DNA from: Syncephalis plumigaleata
Lineage: Eukaryota; Zoopagomycota; Zoopagomycetes; Zoopagales; Piptocephalidaceae
NCBI GenBank assembly: GCA_025201365.1
Contig: JAIXMF010000003.1
Coordinates: 1,302,001 to 1,366,000 of the forward strand
DNA length: 64,000 nucleotides
Direction of reading: 5' to 3'
Below the pieces are notes generated by a model. The model had not been told where the DNA came from. It saw only the letters and a list, made by a program, of their open reading frames with translations, and did not search any database. The position numbers and the translations under genes were made by a program. Positions 34,520-47,404 of the stretch are shown in pieces (the first letter of the stretch is position 1; each line of letters starts with the position of its first letter).

Positions 34520-37500
34520 ATGGCGGCGAGATTTACCGATCCACAGCAATGGCGGCCTGATTCGTACCGCTTACTTCAAGAGGCCATACTGGCAGCGGTA
34601 ACCAGCTATTCACTCGATCAGATAGCAGCTACAGGTGAAGACGGCATTAATGAGGTGGCACGCGATCTAGCGGCTCAGTTAGAAGCGGCGCTTCCTGATC
34701 TTAAAAGGCTGCTCGACGATCCGCAACGTGATCCACAGCATCGTGCTCAAGTGGAGAAGGGCACGATAACGGTGGCGGACCATAGTAAGCTCACGGTCAA
34801 TGCCACCTTCATTAGGGAGGCGCTTCTTCTGTCGGACGAGCTCAGCATCGACGAGTATTTGGCTAGTTCACTTTTACACTATGGAAAGCAGCAAAGTGCC
34901 CGTTTTGATCGATCCCCCGTGGAAACTGCCATCTTCCTTTATCATGCCGAGCGTAACTGGAAATTATCATGTCTTACACTGTTGTTCAAGTATGCTAGCG
35001 ATATCAATATCACGCCAAAGATCCGAGTTATCCTAGGCAACTGCGTTCTTTCTTTACTGGGCGATGATAATAACAAATCGGTCGTAACTGGCAATTTATT
35101 TGCTGGTAAAGCACTCAAGACGGTCGAGCAATTGAAGCAACAGATCGATAAGCTAAACAAGAGCACATCTACCGATGTGGCGAGTAAAGAGATCGGCACC
35201 GATGTTCGAGCACATAGTATCGCCAGCTTGACCGATCAGCGACACGCTCTTGGACCAATTCTATTCACCATTTCCCATACGTATCAGCTTAACGCGAATG
35301 ATATGAACAATCTACTTGATACACTACGTAAATCGGATACAGCCGATGAAATGACCGGTGTTCTCCTGGTTGTTCTCCTGGCATCGATCGACTCGCTACC
35401 GGAACATGAGTATATCGCTGCGTCGGCCACTGTTTCACCGTCATTTACCACGTCAGGTCGTAGTGCCACCTCTACCAATAATCATGGCCTACAAACGGAT
35501 CGCGCCTTCCTAATGCGTTTCAACGATGCGGTAGCAGCACCCGGCTGGCAAGTGGCGGAGATAGGCGCTGTCGTCACACTACAATGGGGTATGTTCCTTA
35601 TGACGGCCGTGCAGCATTCGCCGGCACTAGAGCGTGAACTAGCCTATCGCGAGGATCGAGTCGAGCAAATGATGGACGCGGCAGTGGGCGAGGGTGCATT
35701 TTCATTTATCGAATCATATTTACTTGCCGCACGACACAGTGCCGATCCCACACGTAAATTACCGATTGTTGCGGGTGCCAGTGCTATCGCGCATTTGGAT
35801 GAGGAATTCCAAGTTTGCATTCAAACGCAAGTAGATACCCTTGTTACCAGTTTTCTGATCAAAATGCACAGCTTATTAAAGAAGATCCGATCGCGCGAGG
35901 AACATCAACTTGATGCTTATACTCAGCGTATGAAGCATGGCCGAGCTGCTGGCGCACCACCGCGCAATGACGTGGGCGCATTCTTCGACCTAATCGCCAC
36001 GTTATACGCCGACCGTCCCGATGCCGGTCTTAAATACTGGCAGACGGATCGATTGCGTGGATTCCTTAGCTGGGGTCGAGAGTCGAATAGTTTCGAGTCG
36101 ATTCGTGCCTATCTACGCATGCTAAGTTCACTCACCGGAAGGTATCGAGCCAGTACGTGATGGAATTCATTACTACGTCAACGCAACGCAGCAATCCGAT
36201 CTACACATGGACACATCTATTCGATGTTATCGGCATCTACATCGAACGTATGAAGCAGCAGGCGCAAGCTGCCGCGGCTGCCGGTACAAAGTTCGATATG
36301 CGTTTTGGCATGAAACCAAGCGAAGTGACCATCATGGTACCATTCCTGCATCTTTTGCGTCGTGTCATCTTCTATTCGCCATTGCACGTATGACCATTTA
36401 CGAGCATCCCGAGTATCAAGCGGTAGAACGTCTATTTAACCTGGCCACGTGCTACGTGCCTATCGAAGTGAAGCCGCGCTATTCAATGCCATCGCAGCAT
36501 TTTGCCTACCCGATACCCCGGCCGGTGCCGATATCTCCCGACGCGTCTGGGCTGTAATGGAGGCAGCCAAGTGTTGCGCACCGTGTCTGATCGCGATCTA
36601 CGTCTTTCCGATCAAATGCTACAAACTGGACAGTTGGCACAGAGTGTCGGCTTTGGTATTACATCGGTCTATGGATTGGCACCATCGGTAAACATTGCAA
36701 TACGAGGGACGTGGTGGTATTCAATATGAATAGAGGAACTGGAAACGGCACGGGAAACTTATCCGGAAACACGCGCCTTCCTTAATCTACTCAATACATT
36801 GGTGCACACGCCATCGAAACGAGCGGCCTATCGTCTCTCCTATGGTACGCCATCGCCATCTGTTCCCGATGATCTAGGTGCCGGTATGCGTCAACGTACG
36901 GGTATCTCGCCGTATATCAACTTTGTCGTCGAGCACGTCTTCCTAAAGGCGGCCAGTCGTGCCTATGCGGATCCAGCCGAGAAATGGACCATCATCGAGG
37001 CGGCCTTATCACTATTGGAGCGCTGTCTCATCTCGTTCGACCTCGCCAATCTGTGCACTAATGCTGCCGGCGAACCAGTACCCCCTAGTGTTATCGGTGC
37101 TCAAGTTAATATGTCGCACGCCATTGCTCTAATGTCACAGCCGGGTTTCTCCATTCTAACGCGTATTCTATGCGGATCGCAACTACTCGAGGAAATCGTT
37201 CGTGTAATCAACATTAGCGTGGATGCGCTTAATCGTCCGAATGCCAATCGTCAACCCGCCATGCGTCGTAGTGTTCAGACCGCCTTACGTATATTATGGC
37301 GTGTAGCCGGCGTGCAAGATGTATTTATCGATAAACTGGTACCGGCCATTGTCGAGCACTTGAGCCACAATGCTGAACTAGGCAGTGAGCAATATCAACA
37401 AATATTACCGCCATCGATTAGCAAGTTGGATCAATGGCTATTATATCGACAAGATGTCGTCGTGCAGATTGCACTCTACATCACATGCCATGAGGACACC

Positions 37501-40500
37501 GAGATATGCTGGCTGGCTGTTCGCTTACTCCTCGTGCTATCGCAGTCATCGGCCTTCTCGAGTGGTAGTGGTCAATCGGGCGATCGATAAGTATGAATCG
37601 TTTAGTTGGACTACTCGAGTCAAGTGTAGAGTTGAAGCGAATTCTTCACGGCTTTATTGAAAAGCTGGAATTTATCCCAATGACTAGCTCGTCAGTTATT
37701 CAAATGCCCACCGCTACACATACACCGGCGGTATTCTTTGCAGAGAACAAAATGCCTGGGAAGTGATTGACACGGAGATGGATGCAAATCTGATGAACCA
37801 GGTGCATTAATGCCGTACGATTAGCTATCCTCGAGTTACTACTAAAGAATCTAGAGAATACGAATGCCACTACGCCTACAATTGCGCATTTATTACTTGG
37901 ATTCCAGGTACGTGGTAAGATATCGGAATCTCGTCTCAAGCATCCCAACGAGGAAGATGGCGAGATATCGCTATTCCATTCTATTGTCGATCTACTACGA
38001 CACGGTACAGAGGATCGTCAACCTTGCCACTACTAATCCATACCGATCCACGATTAGCCGTGGATTGTTATCAACTCGTTTATCGACTGTGTCGTTCACC
38101 ATTGACATCAGGTCCCACACTACGCTACTTGCATAATGACGAGGACTTCTTTAATCGACAATGCCTACACATCACGGCCGATCTCCCCGGCGATAGTCAT
38201 GATCGTGACTCGATAGTCGTACATGGCACGGTGCAATCGGTTAATTTTACACAATTGTATGCGCAACTCTACCAGCGTGCCTGGCTAATGAAGACACTCG
38301 CCATTCAATTGCACACGATTAGTAGCCAGGGTATTGGATCACAAGCGAAACGATTAATGCAACTATTATTCAGGAGGATTCATCTCTTACCTGGCTAAGT
38401 CAATCGAAATTCGAAATACCCAAAATGCGTGTACTCGCCCTACTCGATGGTATCGATTTACTTGGCGTGACTCGCTAATGGAAGGATCTACCGGTAGTTT
38501 CCAGCCATCTCTATTTGCCGGTCTCAACTTTGATCAATGTGTTAGTGTCGACACACAAGGCGCACAAGTATACGATCTTCCCGTGTATTCGAACTATTAC
38601 TATGGCACAGCGTCATTTAGAGCAACAAGGTCATCTAGTGGGCGAGGGAGCATGGATGAATGCTCAAGAGGAGAAACGACAATTATTACGCCGACTACTA
38701 GCCGAGAATCATTATCGTCAGTTGGAACAAGCGAAATTCGCCTGTATTCTAGCCTGGCAACAATTGGTCGAAGTAGCACTACGAGATGCTAGTGAATTCA
38801 TGACAGTAACCACGCGTGCTTCACTATGGTCAAGTCTAGCTTTGGCAATTCTGCCCAAGTTAACACATCAGAACGATTGTCCGGACACATTGAAGGACTA
38901 AGCAGCGTGTTGGTGGCCGTTCTATCCACATTGAAGCGTGATCAGCAATTACAACAACTTGTGCAATCCGACAGACCGGTAGCGATAGAACGTCTAGCCG
39001 CCATACTAAAAGGTCTCGTTGAGGCAGTCCAGATGAACGGCAACACCCTAGTGACTCGTGGTAATTTATACGCGGCCATTCTTATCTTCCTCGATTATTG
39101 CGGTGCAGAAAAGAGTATAGCAGGTGCACCTCATGGCTCGGATACATCGTCGTTGATAGATTTCGATCAAAGTGTACAAGGCAAATCGGTATTCCGATCA
39201 TCTGTCGAGACTGTTGTACTACACGTACTACAAAGTGCCGGTGACCGATACTTGGAGACAATCTGTCGTGATGCCGTGGAAGCAGATGACGTCTGGCGAA
39301 CCGTGGCCTACACGTTACTCGAAGTGCAAAGTGGTTTATGGCGGAAACAAAAGACGGATCGAGTATTGGCGTATTTATCACGTTGGAATGTACTACAACA
39401 TTGTGTTGACTGTTTACGTCAAGATGATTCAATGTTGCAATCGATGGTTGCCTCAGAAACAGGTAAGCTGCATACTATTGTAGAAGAGAAACACAACTTA
39501 TATCCTCTAATCATCACATAGTATCCACCAATTTATTGTATGTTTACGAGGCACGTATGGCATTCTTCCTTCGTTTATCACAGCGTAGAGAAGGAGCACT
39601 TAAATTATTAGAGGCTGGTATTGTTGAGACACTAGCCGAGTGTCGTTTCCTCGATCGTAGACCTGAATTCGTTCTGCCAACATTAGGTATGTTATCATCA
39701 TCATTGATGACAACAATACATTTATAGTATAGTATAAGATCTAATATTATTAATATTAGGTGGAGAAGAGATAGGCATTGCCACACTAATGAACGATACT
39801 ATGCATTGCTATTACCTGCATTACAGTTGATGAATTCATTAATGATTCGTTTAAGAGATAGTCATTATACACTACAAAAGGTAAGCATATTATAATATTA
39901 CGTATGAATCTAACTAATTAGTTAATTGAATGAATAGATGATGGGCTTTGTAACGAATCATAAGATACACTTGTGGCAATACTAAAGGAAGGTGTTCAGC
40001 ATGTAACAATGCCGACAATAAAAGCGGCAAGCTGGGTAGCAGCTGTATTGGCACAATTGGCACAGAAACCAGAATCCATGGTAGGTTACTATAACCTATA
40101 TCTACGTATATATGTATATTTATTACTGTTGTTATTAGTTTGCACTTGAAGGCTACACTTCATTTAAAGTATGGATGCTAGCTCTTTTGTCCAAGTATTG
40201 TGCACCCGATCGATGGGCTTCACAATTGACACCGCTACAAGATACTGAACGACTTGAACATAAGAGTAAGTCATATAATGCAATGATGATTTACGTAAAT
40301 AGATCAACTAACTGATTGTATTAACTAGATACACCAGCATCATTAGATGTAAGTGTATTCCAAAAACGTGTAGAAGCTCAAGTCGTTGTTCTATGTGAAC
40401 ATTTGGTTCTATTCTGTCGATTCATTTCTTCACTTAAACATGGAGGTATGTTAATGAGGAATTACAATATGTATATAGCAAGCATTAATGATTGATAATG

Positions 40501-41473
40501 TAATAGAATTCGTGCCATTATTCCATTGGACATTAACCGGTGTCATGGAAGGTGATACATTTGGTATGCAAGGTGAGATGACAATGCTGTATTATATTTG
40601 ATTGTAAATAATTAAATATTGTTATAGAAATGACAACACCTTCACTTGGTGTATTAGCGATATTCCTACGTGCCTCTACCAATGCACTTACTCGAGTGAT
40701 GGCTGATCATCAAGAGTTACTCAAGAAGAAATCGGCTATCGGTTCATTACGATCGGATGAATTGTCATCGGTATGAATAAGCATATCAGTTAGAATAATA
40801 GACATATTTCATTTATTAATATTATTACATCTACTAGATATTACGTCCAGAAGCAGTTCGACTTATTGAAGAGATTACTAGTGAACAGAAACATCGACTA
40901 GTAGAGCAGGAATTGGAACGGTACTAGCCTCCAAACAACGATTGGCCACATCCATACTATGTAAGAACGAGAAGAGTATTATATCTATATAGCACATACT
41001 AATCTTCATTGATAGATGTGGTTGAGAATGTATTGGCCTTACTCTATCGCCATATTAGTTATTATTTGGGAGGATATGCATCTTCTTTGAAGAACACCTC
41101 ACTTACAGGTACACAATCGATTCTTACACAGTCACTAAGCAATTACGGAGCAATGGAAGGAGTGACGATGCAGACATCAGTGGACATGCCACGAATACGA
41201 CAAATCTACCCAACTCGGTAGAATTAGATAAATTACGCACTGATGCCAATGTTATTCTATCGTCCTATTTCTACGATTGAAACAACTCGTATTGGTAAGT
41301 GATTGATACTAGACTATGAATTAATGATAATGACATGTATATATAAATATATAATATAGCCTAAGGAAACGATAGGCACGACAGCAGAGGATAGACAAGC
41401 GTTTATTGTCTTCTTGGCCAGTCGTTTACAAGATTTATGCTTCCTTGGTGGCAATGATACAATGGGATTTTAG
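34520..41473 (+). CDS. NUP192: Nucleoporin Nup192/Nup205 (frame broken many times)
   Basis: Large inner-ring scaffold nucleoporin. The N-terminus starts MAARFTDPQQWRPDSYRLLQ. The Nup192/205 pattern is clear: LKRLLDDPQ, NATFIREALLLSDELSIDEY and FDRSPVETAIFLYHAERNW. Later conserved stretches include ISPYINFVVEHVFLKAASRA and LQDLCFLGG near the stop at 41473. The first 547 codons are open. From about 36150 to 38900 the frame changes at least ten times within recognisable sequence (for example NI/QYEGRGGIQYE/EELETARETYPE near 36690-36760). The 3' third has at least eight introns, the first at 39460-39523. Total extent of about 7 kb fits the family's 1,700-2,000 residues. This should be a single-copy essential gene, so heavy sequence error is more likely than a pseudogene, though a second intact copy elsewhere would change that. 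Confidence 0.88.
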
Positions 41474-41788
41474 TTGACTTTTATTAAAATATACAAGTAA
41501 ATGAATAAAGTTTAGCGTGCGTTTGACTACACTAGTCTACTTCCTTCTCTATTATTGTATATATGTAGATGTAGTAGTCTAGAGTTCGTATATTAGAATG
41601 AACATAAGTTTACTAACTACATCACAGTCATAGTGTACGTCACACACATCATCACCCTATGAATCAATCTAATAATATGATAACATCCCAATTTCATCTC
41701 TCATTCTTTCCCTATCTCATTCACTCACTCACTCTCTCACTATTGTATTCAACAATACTCTACTGTCTATTATATTACACGTATTAAG
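41474..41788. other. Spacer between NUP192/205 and VPS18
   Basis: A 315-bp tandem spacer containing AATAAA near 41503 and a CACTCACTC run near 41725-41740. It holds the 3' UTR and the VPS18 promoter. No gene seen. Confidence 0.5.
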
Positions 41789-43464
41789 ATGGCTGCATTT
41801 GGTGCATTTACTCTTGATGGCGGGGGAGGAGGAGGCAATCCACTGGACTTTGCCACTGAAGTCGATGATCGTCCGTCTATGTTTGCATTGGACAGAGTGC
41901 AATTTCAACCGCCTGCATCTTTAGTAACGATGGCGGTTGCCAACAACATCATGCTTCTCGCACTTGAAACCAATCGTCTATTGCGTATTGATTTGATGAA
42001 ACCACAAGATATTGATGGTAATGAAGAATGTCTATAACTACTACTTGCTATTAGTGAATCAATAACTAACGACTATTGGATAGATATCGAGATTCCTAAA
42101 CGCAACGACGATAAATTGTATAAAATCTTTCTAGATCCCACTGGACGTCATGTTTTGTTGACTACGCGTAATGGTGACAACTACTATGTATTTATAAAAA
42201 TGAAAAAGGCCAAAGCACTAAGTAAATTGAAGGTAAATAATCAGCTAATAGATAACTAGATAATGATTGATACTGACTATGGAATAGGGAATGGTAATCG
42301 AGTCAGTAGCATGGAATAAGACAGTATCCAATCGATTACAGGAGAATTCAACGAAAGCCATTCTATTAGGCACGCAACAAGGACGGATATTCGAAGCAGA
42401 AATAGAACCAACTGATGAGTATTTCAAACGAGAGGAACGCTATGTGAAATTGGCAAGTAATAATTGCATGTGTGTCATTATACTCTATTTATATTCTAAT
42501 AGAGTTCATTTCATTCATTATAACATCGTATAGGTATTTGCACTACCTGTGGCAGAACCCATTACAGGCATGTTTAGCGAGCCATTTCCTACAGATGCAA
42601 GAAAGCGTTTGATAATACTTACTACAACAACGCGTATCTATCAGTTTGTTGGGAATATATCCAACACGGATGGACTACAAGAACCGGTGTACGCCTCATT
42701 ATTTTCTGCTTATGATGTTGTAACGCGTAAGTGCACTATTGATACATTATATATATACTATATACTATATACAATGTAAATGCTTATGAATAAATAGCCT
42801 ATCAGGAGATGCCCAATGATCTTGGTTATAGTGAATTGCAGCTATTCAGTCCTAATAGAGATATACAAAGTACACCTGAGAAATTTGCTTGGTCTGTAGG
42901 CAAGTATATACTAGTCTATTTCTATATAGATGCTAATACTAAATGATGCGATACGCTTATTAGGACCGGGTATTTATCATGGTCAATTAGTATTTGGTTC
43001 ACAAAATCCCGGTGATAGTGTTATTGATCAGGCACAACTATTACCGTAAGTTAGTAAGATGATTTACTGTTGTGTAATTGTAATAACCAGTAGTCTAGTT
43101 ATCCATCTCGATCATTACAGGCAACAGCAGCAGGTCATGATGCACCATTGTCATTTGCTTTGACGGAATTCCACTTTGTTATGCTGTTCAATGATCGTTT
43201 ACTTGCTGTGTGTCAGCTTAATGATGAAGTAGCCTATGAGGAACCATTGGCCATCGATTTGGAATATCGTCGACTTGTGGTGGACCCGGTTAAGCGTACC
43301 TTCTGGGCATTTACCGGGCAATCTATCTACGAGTTAATTGTCGAAGATGAAGATCGTGACGTGTGGCGTCTTTACTTGAAGGCACGATCCTACGATACGG
43401 CATTAAAGTTTTGCAAGGTAAGTGGAATAACTAATCTTTATAATGAGAATGACTAATCGTCTAG

Positions 43465-43502
<38 letters not shown>

Positions 43503-45939
43503 TAGCATGCATGGCAAAAGGATCATGTACGCACTGTACAGGCTAATCATTACTTTGAAGCGGGCGCTATATGTTGTCGGCCGACTACTACGCTCAGACT
43601 AATGTACCATTCGAACAAGTGGTACTTCAATTTGTTGACAAGAATGAACGAGATGCTCTACGCCAGTATCTTTTGTGCAAGTTATCCGGATTAAAGAAAA
43701 CTGTAAGTGTATACGTGTTCTATTGAATGACATGGATGATGAACAAATAATGTCGTGTATAGGATGCAGTTCAGGCCACTTTGATTTGTACTTGGCTAGT
43801 TGAAATCTACATTCACAAGTTGAACTTACTCGAGGATCGTGCATCGGCTGATTATGCCGGTGCTGATACACGTAACTATCTAGAGGAATTGCAATTGATG
43901 AGGAGGAATTCCAACAATTTGTTGAACAACATAAGGTATGTTATAGAATGATCTTGATGAAGAGTGATCACTTATATATGTATATATTATATGTATATGT
44001 ATATATAGGCAAAACTCGATCGACGTACTACTTATCAGTTGATTGAAAGTCATGCACGTAAAGAGGAGTTGGTATTCTTTAGCAACTGTATCGGTGACTA
44101 TGATCGACTCATTTCATTCTGGATTGAGGAGAACAATTGGACATCGGCATTACAAGTATTGTCGAAGCATGTAAGTGAATCGCTTGTTATCAATAATGAC
44201 ATCATGCTTATTAGTCATTATTATTATTATTATTATAGGGCACGGTGGATATGTACTATAAATATGCACCGGCAATTATAGAACATTTACCACAGGAGCT
44301 TGTTAGCGTGCTAATACAAGAACCCACGCTTAATCCACGTCGTCTTATGCCTGCTCTACTCAAGTATCAACAGCATCAGAATGGTGACAAGTCGATACAA
44401 GGTTCTGTAAGTGGATGGCGTGTATGCGCGTATATTATGCGAGGAATGTAATTAATGAATGGGAGAATATTGCTCATGAATAGAATCAAGCAATTCGCTA
44501 TCTACAGTTTGTAGTACAGAAACTCAATAATGTCGATCCTGTAGTGCACAACTACTTATTAACACTGTATGCATCACGCCAGATGAAGATGAGTCGGAAT
44601 TGCTAGCATTTATTGGTACTGAGGTATAGATGATCTATTGAATGATACTTGATTGTATTATACTCATGAAATAGAACATTGCTTAGGATGAGGAACGACA
44701 CTATAATCTCGATTACGCATTACGCATTTGTCTTCGTCATAATCGTAGACGAAGTTGTATAATGATATATGGCTTATTGGGACAGTTTGAAGAAGCAGTT
44801 GATTTGGCATTAAAGGTAGGCAGTATAGATTATTTAAGTAATACTTACTCATCTATTACTGTTATTACTATTGTTATAGTCGGATGATTTAGAACTGGCC
44901 CAGATTAATTCTAATAAACCGGAAGAAGTCGAGGGTGACTATTTACGCAAACGATTATGGCTCAAGATTGTATGCTATGTAGTACAGGAACGAAATGATG
45001 TTAAAATGTAAGTAGTAGTAAGGGATAGTAGTAATGGTAGTAGACTCATGAATGAATCCATATTATGATTAGGGCTATGCAATATCTACAACGATGTCCA
45101 TTAATCAAGATTGAAGATGTATTACCATTCTTCCCGGACTTTGCATTAATCGATGATTTCAAGGTAATACTATGCATGTAAACACGCGATAAATATCTAA
45201 CGAGTTACAATATAGGAGGAAATATGTAATGCACTCAAAGAGTATAATACGCATATTAATGAGTTAAAGGCCGACATGGATGAGGCAACACAAACGGCAG
45301 AGACTATTCGAAATGATATCAATGATCTAAAGAATAGGTACATATATATACATAGTAGATAAACTAGACATGTCAATTACAGTAGTTAACAAGTTATACA
45401 CTAGATTCGCTCTCATTACTACCGAGGATCGATGTGCAATCTGTCATAAATTGGCGTTGACTCAGCAGTTTTACGTATTTCCATGTCAACACATATTCCA
45501 TATTCATTGTTTAGTAGAAGGAGTGAGTAAACGATGAATGGTGGTGTGGATCATCATCAAATACACTCATCTAATCATTCATATCAATGATGCACTTGCT
45601 AGATTACGAAATATGTTCACACTAAGCGTCGTAAGAGAATACAAAAACTCTACCGAGAAGTTACACAGGAATACTCGGCGCTCTATTCATCGGGATCCGT
45701 GTCACGTGCGAAAACTGCTCAACAACCACACGACATACAAAGAATGGCGCATAATAAGGTAGAGTAACATTAACAATAGTTACAAATAATGACATTAATA
45801 TCTAAATCAATGATTAGGCTCAACTTGATGAAATCATAGCCAAGGAATGCTTCCTATGCAATGATATGATGATTCGTAGTATTGACATGCCATTCATTGA
45901 TGAAAGCGAACGGAATTCGAAGAATCCTGGTCACTCTAA
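41789..45939 (+). CDS. VPS18: Vacuolar sorting protein Vps18 (Pep3), HOPS/CORVET subunit
   Basis: Tethering-complex subunit acting on endosome and vacuole membranes. About fifteen exons; the first are 41789-42017 and 42084-42232. The N-terminal beta-propeller region reads MVIESVAWNKTVSNRLQENS, ILLGTQQGRIFEAEIEP and LSFALTEFHFVMLFNDRLLA. The alpha-solenoid follows (DVWRLYLKARSYDTALKFCK, ADYYAQTNVPFEQV). The C-terminal RING-like domain has CAICH...FPCQHIFHIHCL and later CFLCNDMMI. Three one-base losses are evident: before CGCTATATGTTGTCGGCC near 43568, at GCAATTGATGAG near 43890 and at CGGAATTCG near 45911; each restored base would lengthen a homopolymer. With the last restored, the protein ends in EFEESWSL, the usual form of the family's C-terminus, at TAA 45937-45939. 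Confidence 0.92.
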
Positions 45940-46072
45940 TTGCACTCATGATTGCTATCCTTTTTATAAATACGTATCTCCTCATCTATTTCTATTGAAT
46001 AAATAACTATGTGACTAATAATTGTAACTCTAGTGCGATGATTAACGATAGCTTACGATAACCTGAATTGGT

Positions 46073-46708
46073 TTATTTACGCATCAACAAATACACTGTT
46101 TCACCAATCATCAATTTCTGCAAGTGTCGATAATCACCCTCAAGACACAAGAGAAGACCGCCGAATGAAACGTATACCGCACTAATAATGACCGATGTAA
46201 TATGCGATAGTATCGTATCTGTTAGTATACATCATGTCATGTACTTGTTCAAATTCATTACTTACACGCGTGTTCCAGTGCCTTCATCGTATTTGAATAC
46301 ACGACCATGCATGACATAATCGTAACTATCGGCCAATGTAGCCTCCTTGAGTCGACTGAAATCACGCCATGATTCTTCCTTTTGCTCAACTTCATCGACA
46401 GCCGATGTTTGCTTCTCTAACGATAGTGAGGAGGCAAGAGCAAATGCAAACTTGTCACCAATCTCCATAGGATAAAGCTCGCTATTGACATCGAGTGTCA
46501 TTTCCATATCGTAGTTCTCACTTCGTGCATGAATACGCGATACTGTAGTGCGTAAAGAGAAGCAATAAAACACGACAAACGGTTATTCATTGTTGGCATT
46601 GCAGTCATTTTATTCAGTATACTTGCCACGCTCGAATTGCTTGCCATCACGATCCATATCTTTGACGTCAAAGACATCAAAGAAGAGAATGTTTTCCTTG
46701 CCACTCAT
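46073..46708 (-). CDS. RPB8: RNA polymerase I/II/III subunit Rpb8 (RPABC3)
   Basis: Shared small subunit of the three nuclear RNA polymerases. Three exons: 46708-46627, 46542-46266 and 46181-46073; total 156 codons, frame closed. Recognisable: ILFFDVFDVKDMDRDGKQFE, RIHARSENYDMEMTLDVNSE, ADSYDYVMHGRVFKYDE, VAVYVSFGGLLLCLEGDYRH and VYLLMRK at the end. The first intron is GC-AG (exon end CGTG, then GCAAGT). Convergent with VPS18, 134 bp between stops. Confidence 0.95.
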
Positions 46709-47404
46709 TATAAATAAATCAACAATGTAGAATGGAGCTTAGGGGAAGAAGGAGAAAGAAAAGTAATCTATTGATTTGAAAACATAGAGTGGTTCAAATC
46801 AATAGGTAAAAGAAAAAGAAAAATAACACAAACAAATTTGTTAATCATTGATTGATGTGGTATACTGAAAAGATGATGATGATGTGTAGATTCAGACAAT
46901 TAATAGGACACACGTTTACGCGCTATGGCAGACATTAACAATGACAAGTCAGCGCATATCTCATTGTTTAATTAGTATCGAGTAAATGTATATCTGTAAT
47001 CAATCAATGAATCGTGCTATCATACTGATAGATACTAGTAGTAGTCATTGTAGATTAGGTTAAAGTGTCTAGATATGATCAATTCGATTGCGTATCTACT
47101 GTTCAATATTCATATGATTGACATGAACAATTGCAACCTGTTTGATGTTCATTAGGACAAAGACGACATTCATGCATGATAGCATCATTCAGAAGCAATT
47201 ATTGGATATGTGATGATATCGATTTGTCTATTCTGCAGGGCATTGTTGTATTACGCCTATTCCACCTATAAATAAACAATGCTAATCGATTCATCTTATC
47301 ATCATCATCAGGTGTGTCTACTCTTTTTATTCTATTCCATACTCATTACTCCATTTCGTTTGTTTGTTTGTTTGTTTTTTCTCTTCCATTAGGACAATAT
47401 CAAC
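46709..47404. other. Divergent promoter region of RPB8 and gene C
   Basis: About 700 bp, AT-rich, without a coding gene. It contains the TATA box of gene C at 47267-47273, a GTTT run near 47358-47378 and, just before the C start, TTCCATTAGGACAATATCAA, which matches the leader of gene B (TTCCACTAGGCCAACATCAA). Confidence 0.6.
47267..47273 (+). promoter_or_regulatory. TATA box of gene C
   Basis: TATAAAT in the context CCACCTATAAATAAAC, 138 bp upstream of the C start codon, at the same relative place and context as in gene B. Confidence 0.65.
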
